Notes under the pieces: model-generated
Seen by the model: only the letters and a program-made list of their open reading frames with translations
Database searches by the model: none
What the model was told of the DNA's origin: nothing
Program-made: the position numbers and the translations under genes
Part shown: in pieces, positions 22,039 to 25,755 of the stretch
Layout of the letters: every line of letters begins with the position of its first letter
How positions within the stretch are numbered: the stretch's first letter is position 1
Assembly (NCBI GenBank): GCA_002381945.1
Contig: DFXY01000012.1
Span: 72,680-98,434, forward strand
Length of the DNA: 25,755 nt
Reading direction: 5' to 3'
Source of the DNA: Bacteriovoracaceae bacterium UBA4096
GTDB lineage: Bacteria > Bdellovibrionota > Bacteriovoracia > Bacteriovoracales > Bacteriovoracaceae

Positions 22039-22913
22039 ATGCCATCAGAGAAAAAATTAAAAATTTAGGACTAGAGAAGGCCTACCCTTTTCGGTCTCAT
22101 TTCCTGAACCTTGGGAAAAACAATCTTCATTATGTCGATGAAGGGGAAGGTCAACCTATACTGATGCTCCATGGAAATCCCACATGGTCTTTTTATTATA
22201 GAAATCTCATCCATACTTTTTCTCCGAAATTCAGAACGATTGTCCCGGATCATATGGGGTGCGGTCTCTCCGATAAGCCTCAGGACTATGAGTATACTTT
22301 AGAAACTCATATTCAGAATGCTTACCAATTGATTCGTTTCTTAGAATTAAAGAAAATCATCCTTATCGTTCATGATTGGGGAGGGGCGATTGGATTTGGA
22401 CTTGTAACCAGATACCCTGAACTCTTTGACCGAATCGTTATCCTCAATACGGCGGCCTACCCAAGTGACCACATCCCACAGAGGATTAATCTTTTAAGAC
22501 AAGGAAAGTTTGGGGAATGGCTCACCCGAAAACTTAATCTCTTTGCCTGGCCTGCGACTTTCATGACGACTCAAAAAACTCTGCCAAAGATGATTAAAGA
22601 AGGCTATTTGCTTCCTTATGATTCCTGGAACAATCGCATTGCTGTAGCAAGATTCGTTCAGGATATTCCTATGGAGAAAGATCATAAAACATATCAAACA
22701 CTCAGTACGATTGAATCCAAACTAGGGTCTCTTCCTCACCCGAAACTGATACTTTGGGGAGGAAAAGATTTTTGTTTTAATCAGCACTTCTTTGAAAAAT
22801 GGCTGGAGATTTACCCGGATGCTACTGCTCACTGGTACGCCAAGGCAGGGCACTACGTATTGGAAGACGCTCTGGAAGATGTCTCACAAAAAATTTGGGA
22901 ATTCATAAGATGA
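22035..22913 (+). CDS. oleB: OleB-type alpha/beta hydrolase (beta-lactone decarboxylase)
   Basis: OleB decarboxylates the cis-beta-lactone made by OleC to a cis-olefin and belongs to the haloalkane dehalogenase branch of alpha/beta hydrolases, with an aspartate nucleophile. Numbering from the ATG at 22035, the oxyanion region is HGNPTWSFYYRN, the nucleophile D114 lies in IVHDWGGAIG, the acid is probably D245 (LWGGKDFCF) and the base is H273 (KAGHYVLED). It has 292 residues. The ATG overlaps the oleA stop as ATGA and follows GGAGT; a GTG at 22029 is possible but has a worse position. By sequence alone a dehalogenase could not be excluded, but the flanking oleA and oleC settle the call. Confidence 0.87.
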   Translation: MNAIREKIKNLGLEKAYPFRSHFLNLGKNNLHYVDEGEGQPILMLHGNPTWSFYYRNLIHTFSPKFRTIVPDHMGCGLSDKPQDYEYTLETHIQNAYQLIRFLELKKIILIVHDWGGAIGFGLVTRYPELFDRIVILNTAAYPSDHIPQRINLLRQGKFGEWLTRKLNLFAWPATFMTTQKTLPKMIKEGYLLPYDSWNNRIAVARFVQDIPMEKDHKTYQTLSTIESKLGSLPHPKLILWGGKDFCFNQHFFEKWLEIYPDATAHWYAKAGHYVLEDALEDVSQKIWEFIR

Positions 22914-24514
22914 ATATCGCCCATCGAATAAAGGAAGTTGCAGCAAGATTTCCTGATAAAAAGTCGGTGGTACTTGCTTCACATAATAGTTTTTACACTT
23001 ATAAAGAGTTCGAAGAGCGTTCATGTCAAATTGCAAATCGATTAGTGAAGCTCGGTATCAGACCCGGCATGCGTACTCTATTGTTTGTAAAACCATGTTT
23101 GGACTTTTCTGTTATCACCTTTGCTTTATTTAAAGTCGGCGCTGTTCCGGTATTAATTGATCCAGGCATGGGACTGGCAAGTCTCTTACAATCAGTTAAA
23201 CAAGTAAAACCTGAAGCGCTGGTTTCTGTCGGAATGGTTCATTGGTTAAGAAGATTTAAATCTGATTATTTTCAAAATCTTAAAGTTAAAATTTCTCTGG
23301 GGCCTGTGGGAGGCTCCACACATAATCTCTATTCAGGACTAGGCTTAGAATCTAAAACTTTTGAACCATTTACTGCCGGGCCTGATGACCCTTCGGCCAT
23401 TCTTTTTACTTCTGGCGGAACAGGTATTCCAAAAGGCGTTTTGTATACTCACGGTATTCTGAATGCTCAAACCATGGCGCTAGGGGAAATGTTTTCATTG
23501 GATGAGGCCCAAGTTGATCTTCCGGGGTTTCCTTTATTTGCTTTGTTTACCTTGGCAATGGGAATGACTTCTATTATTCCTGAAATGGATCCAACTAAAC
23601 CAGCTGAGTGCAATCCTAAAAAAATTGTTAAAAATATTCTTGATCACAAGGTCACTTTTGCGGCGGGATCTCCCGCCATTTGGGAAAGAGTAGGTCATTA
23701 TTGTCTCTCTAAAAAGATTGAACTTCCTTCAATTAAACAGGTTGTCATGTTTGGGGCCCCTGTGAGAGCTGAAATTCATCAGATGTTTAAAAAGATCCTA
23801 CCTCATGGTGATACTTATACACCTTATGGTGCCACTGAATCCTTGCCTGTATGTTTGGTTTCAGGAACAGAGATTCTTTCCAAACATTTGCCACAAATGC
23901 TCCGAGGCCACGGCACCTGTATTGGTAAGGCCGCTCCTCGTGTAACGATAAAAATTATAAAAACTACGGATATTCCGGAAGCCAAAATTAATGAACTACC
24001 GATCGGAGAAATTGGAGAAATCCTGGTTTCTGGGCCACAGGTAACTTCAGGCTATTTTGAAATGCCGGAAGAAACCCGCAAGGCCAAAATTATAGTTGAT
24101 GGAGTTCTTTGGCATAGAATGGGAGACCTTGGATGGTTGGATCATTCGGGTAATCTTTGGTTTCTAGGGCGCAAGGTTCATAGAGTTGATAGCGAAGAAA
24201 ACACTTTTTACTCCATTCAAATGGAATCAATTTTCAATCAACATCCCGAGGTCAAAAGGACGGCGTTAGTAAAACTAACCGTTAAAGGTAAAGTGGTTCC
24301 GGGACTCGTGATAGAACGAAAGGATGGGAAAGCACGTCTTAGTGCCAGCTTCCTGAGAGAGCTTCAAGTTTTAAAGGAAACTGAAACATTTACAAAGAGT
24401 ATTCAGCATTTTTTCGTGCATCCAAAGTTTCCGGTTGATATCAGACATAACATTAAAATTGATCGAATTAAGCTCTCTCAATGGGCGCAAAAAGAACTCG
24501 GACTTATAACTTAA
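22910..24514 (+). CDS. oleC: OleC-type beta-lactone synthetase (AMP-forming ligase family)
   Basis: OleC adenylates a 2-alkyl-3-hydroxy acid and closes it to a beta-lactone. The 534-residue protein shows the ANL-family motifs: P-loop FTSGGTGIPKG (about 166-176), YTPYGATES (about 304-311), MGDLGWLDHSGNLWFLGRK (about 404-422) and, near the end, FPVDIRHNIKIDR with the catalytic-type lysine K516. The last motif closely follows the PVD.RHN.KI pattern typical of OleC rather than ordinary acyl-CoA ligases. The ATG at 22910 overlaps the oleB stop as ATGA; the frame is open further upstream, but that stretch is the oleB gene in another frame. In Actinobacteria OleB and OleC are fused, whereas here they are separate. 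No oleD follows. Confidence 0.88.
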   Translation: MNIAHRIKEVAARFPDKKSVVLASHNSFYTYKEFEERSCQIANRLVKLGIRPGMRTLLFVKPCLDFSVITFALFKVGAVPVLIDPGMGLASLLQSVKQVKPEALVSVGMVHWLRRFKSDYFQNLKVKISLGPVGGSTHNLYSGLGLESKTFEPFTAGPDDPSAILFTSGGTGIPKGVLYTHGILNAQTMALGEMFSLDEAQVDLPGFPLFALFTLAMGMTSIIPEMDPTKPAECNPKKIVKNILDHKVTFAAGSPAIWERVGHYCLSKKIELPSIKQVVMFGAPVRAEIHQMFKKILPHGDTYTPYGATESLPVCLVSGTEILSKHLPQMLRGHGTCIGKAAPRVTIKIIKTTDIPEAKINELPIGEIGEILVSGPQVTSGYFEMPEETRKAKIIVDGVLWHRMGDLGWLDHSGNLWFLGRKVHRVDSEENTFYSIQMESIFNQHPEVKRTALVKLTVKGKVVPGLVIERKDGKARLSASFLRELQVLKETETFTKSIQHFFVHPKFPVDIRHNIKIDRIKLSQWAQKELGLIT

Positions 24515-24588
24515 GAATTCTTCACGATGCCATGCGGAGTTATCATATCCAATTGTTAAAGTAGTCATACTGGAAACAGGAGGACGAA

Positions 24589-24828
24589 ATGGCCAAAAAG
24601 AAAACAAGTAAGAAGACCAATAAGAAATCCAGTAAAAATGCTAGCTCAGAGGCCGGGAAGTACGTCGAAAAAGAGATGCATGCTCGTAAGCATAAAAAAA
24701 AGAAGATGAGTAAGAAACAGGCCATTGCTATCGGGTTATCTGAAGCTCGTCGGGCCGGAGTGAATGTTCCGAAGAAATCCAAGAAGAAGAAAAAAACTAC
24801 GAGAACAAAAACATCAAGTAAAAAATAG
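24589..24828 (+). CDS. Small lysine-rich DUF6496-like protein
   Basis: This 79-residue, strongly basic protein is almost all Lys, Ser and Thr outside a short core, EMHARKHKKKKMSKKQAIAI then GLSEARRAGVNVPKK. That core matches the pattern of the DUF6496-type bacterial proteins (SRKQAIAIGLSEAR.AG..VPKK) as I remember it. The function is not known; the charge suggests nucleic acid binding, in the way of histone H1-like tails, which is inference. A perfect AGGAGG is 5 bases from the ATG, so it is real and likely well expressed. It starts 74 bases after oleC and may be transcribed separately. Confidence 0.75.
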   Translation: MAKKKTSKKTNKKSSKNASSEAGKYVEKEMHARKHKKKKMSKKQAIAIGLSEARRAGVNVPKKSKKKKKTTRTKTSSKK

Positions 24829-25120
24829 ACACCAAAATATAAAGGCCGCAGGTATGCAGGATATTCATTGGTGCCACTTCATACATTCTCTCATTCAAAA
24901 TATCTGGTTATTGATCGCAAGGAATTCTCCTTAGGAACCGGCAATGCTTATACACCCGCAACTTTATTTTCACTTAGAAAATCCAGTGATTGCACGAAAA
25001 CTCGGCAAACAGCTTAGTCGCCACATACTTAGTAGCTGAGAGATATAATCTAATGATTTGGTCATTGTCTGGTCTTGCTTAAAGTTGTGATAATGGTCAT
25101 GATAGAAGTGAGGGAATAAT
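24829..25120. other. Gene-poor stretch of about 290 bases
   Basis: I see no convincing gene here. The longest ATG frame, at 24854, gives 26 residues with no ribosome site. There is a small AAGGA/TCCTT inverted repeat at 24919-24932, with no T run after it, and a pair of CTTAGT direct repeats near 25013 and 25028. The right end carries a possible promoter for the transporter gene. Confidence 0.5.
25065..25094 (+). promoter_or_regulatory. Possible promoter of the AI-2E-type transporter gene
   Basis: TTGTCT (25065-25070) and GATAAT (25089-25094) are 18 bases apart, 27 bases before the ATG, with a GAGGG ribosome site between. The -35 match is four of six and the -10 match five of six. Confidence 0.4.
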
Positions 25121-25755
25121 ATGATCAGTCAAACTAGAGTAGTCAGGATTTTATATCTCATTATAGTCAGTATTAGTTGCTTTATTCTAGTCTCTCCTTT
25201 CTTTATTCCCATCATCTTTGGGGCGACTCTCTCGCTTGCCCTGTTCCCGCTACAATGTAAACTAGAGGCCAAGGGAATCTCCCGCAAATGGGCGGCGGCC
25301 ATTATTACAACCATCTTTACTTTTATCATCTCAATTCCATTATTCTTTTTTGCCGTCAAAGGCACCATTGCAGTGACTAACCAGTTAGAGAAAATGGCCA
25401 TGAATGATAAGTTTACTGATCGGGGAGTCCAGGAGTTAGTGACTGATATTAGGCATGACTTTGTTATGGCGATCAAGAAGGTTTCTGATAAATATGAATT
25501 TTTGAACTTTTTAAACGAACAGAAGATTAATAAATACCTGGGTCAATTGAATGTCATCCTATTAGACTTTTTTAGAAGTTCGGCCGTAAGCATTCCACTC
25601 TTTTTTATGCTGCTTTTAGTGATGATTCTCTGCCTATATTCGTTTCTAAAGCATGCTGATGGAGTTAAAGTTTTTTTCAAGAGCATTACAGGTTTTAATG
25701 ATCACCGGATGCAGGAACTTACTCACATCTTCATCAAGGATTCTCGTCAGGTCTA
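25121..25755 (+). CDS. AI-2E/PerM-family membrane transporter, N-terminal part (3' end outside window)
   Basis: The frame from the ATG at 25121 runs open to the window edge, giving 211 residues. It begins MISQTRVVRILYLI, then shows paired hydrophobic helices (about 8-48), a FPLQ...L..KGISRKWAAA turn and another long helix (about 57-80), a hydrophilic helical region (about 85-148) and a further helix (about 156-176) leading to FLKHADGVKVFF. This is the layout of AI-2E family proteins (PF01594-like, PerM/YdiK), where an N-terminal helical hairpin and the L..KG(I/L)(S/P)R.WA turn are typical. Members include proposed AI-2 exporters and sodium/proton antiporters; function cannot be assigned further from a fragment. 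GAGGG precedes the ATG. Confidence 0.78.
   Translation, partial: MISQTRVVRILYLIIVSISCFILVSPFFIPIIFGATLSLALFPLQCKLEAKGISRKWAAAIITTIFTFIISIPLFFFAVKGTIAVTNQLEKMAMNDKFTDRGVQELVTDIRHDFVMAIKKVSDKYEFLNFLNEQKINKYLGQLNVILLDFFRSSAVSIPLFFMLLLVMILCLYSFLKHADGVKVFFKSITGFNDHRMQELTHIFIKDSRQV

Noticed and set aside
22799..22909. Longer start for oleC at 22799
   Set aside because: The added 37 residues are the oleB coding sequence read in another frame; the ATG at 22910 overlaps the oleB stop as in the neighbouring gene.
22035..22913. Haloalkane dehalogenase
   Set aside because: The nucleophile motif fits that branch, but OleB is a member of it and the gene sits between oleA and oleC.
24512..24521. AAGAATTCTT palindrome after oleC
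   Set aside because: It is a 10-base AT-rich palindrome with no loop or T run, expected by chance in a window this size.
24854..24934. 26-codon frame in the gap before the transporter gene
   Set aside because: It is very short, with no ribosome site and no recognisable sequence.
25129..25476. 115-codon minus-strand frame near the right edge
   Set aside because: It is the antisense of the AI-2E-type transporter frame, which has a ribosome site and typical helices.

Overview
The window is chromosomal, AT-leaning DNA packed with bacterial genes (short gaps, many 4-base start/stop overlaps). It most resembles the predatory Bdellovibrionota, perhaps the Bacteriovorax/Peredibacter side. This is inferred from moderate GC, an encoded histone-fold protein (histones are known from Bdellovibrio), a LysM-rich lytic transglycosylase and many small envelope proteins. 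No rRNA, tRNA, CRISPR array, insertion sequence or phage gene is visible.

Bases 1-4096 hold the 2-oxoglutarate dehydrogenase operon sucA (3' part only), sucB and lpd, closed by a clear intrinsic terminator. A GAF-domain sensor kinase-like protein follows; it lacks the usual phospho-accepting histidine. It runs stop-to-stop into a tandem pair of paralogous two-helix membrane proteins on the minus strand. Aconitase (acnA) with a 3' hairpin comes next, so TCA-cycle genes occur at two places.

Bases 9205-12289 are a translationally coupled trio: short-chain dehydrogenase, dihydroorotase-like amidohydrolase, and membrane-anchored endonuclease/exonuclease/phosphatase-fold protein. Then come an MltD-like lipoprotein transglycosylase (minus), a retropepsin-like protease (plus, probably leaderless), a pterin carbinolamine dehydratase (minus), a gamma-glutamyltranspeptidase lipoprotein (plus) and an exported protein with a possible permuted papain-like active site (minus). 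Several convergent pairs here overlap at their 3' ends with no terminator between them.

The most interesting part is 17554-24514. A 132-residue protein made of two tandem histone folds is transcribed leftward. Divergent from it is a tight six-gene operon: FabF-type ketosynthase, acyl carrier protein, CrtI/phytoene-desaturase-like FAD oxidoreductase, OleA-type thiolase-fold condensing enzyme, OleB-type alpha/beta hydrolase and OleC-type beta-lactone synthetase. OleA, OleB and OleC are three of the four enzymes of head-to-head long-chain olefin synthesis. The fourth, the reductase OleD, is not in the window, while an ACP-based module and a desaturase-like enzyme are fused onto the front of the operon. 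The product is probably a long-chain olefin, or a modified olefin, ketone or beta-lactone. This pairing of modules is the best candidate for an undescribed system here.

The right end holds a small lysine-rich DUF6496-like protein, about 290 bases without a gene, and the 5' part of an AI-2E/PerM-type membrane transporter cut by the window edge. Across the coding DNA the tetranucleotide GGCC is strikingly common, mostly where a G-ending codon precedes the alanine codon GCC.
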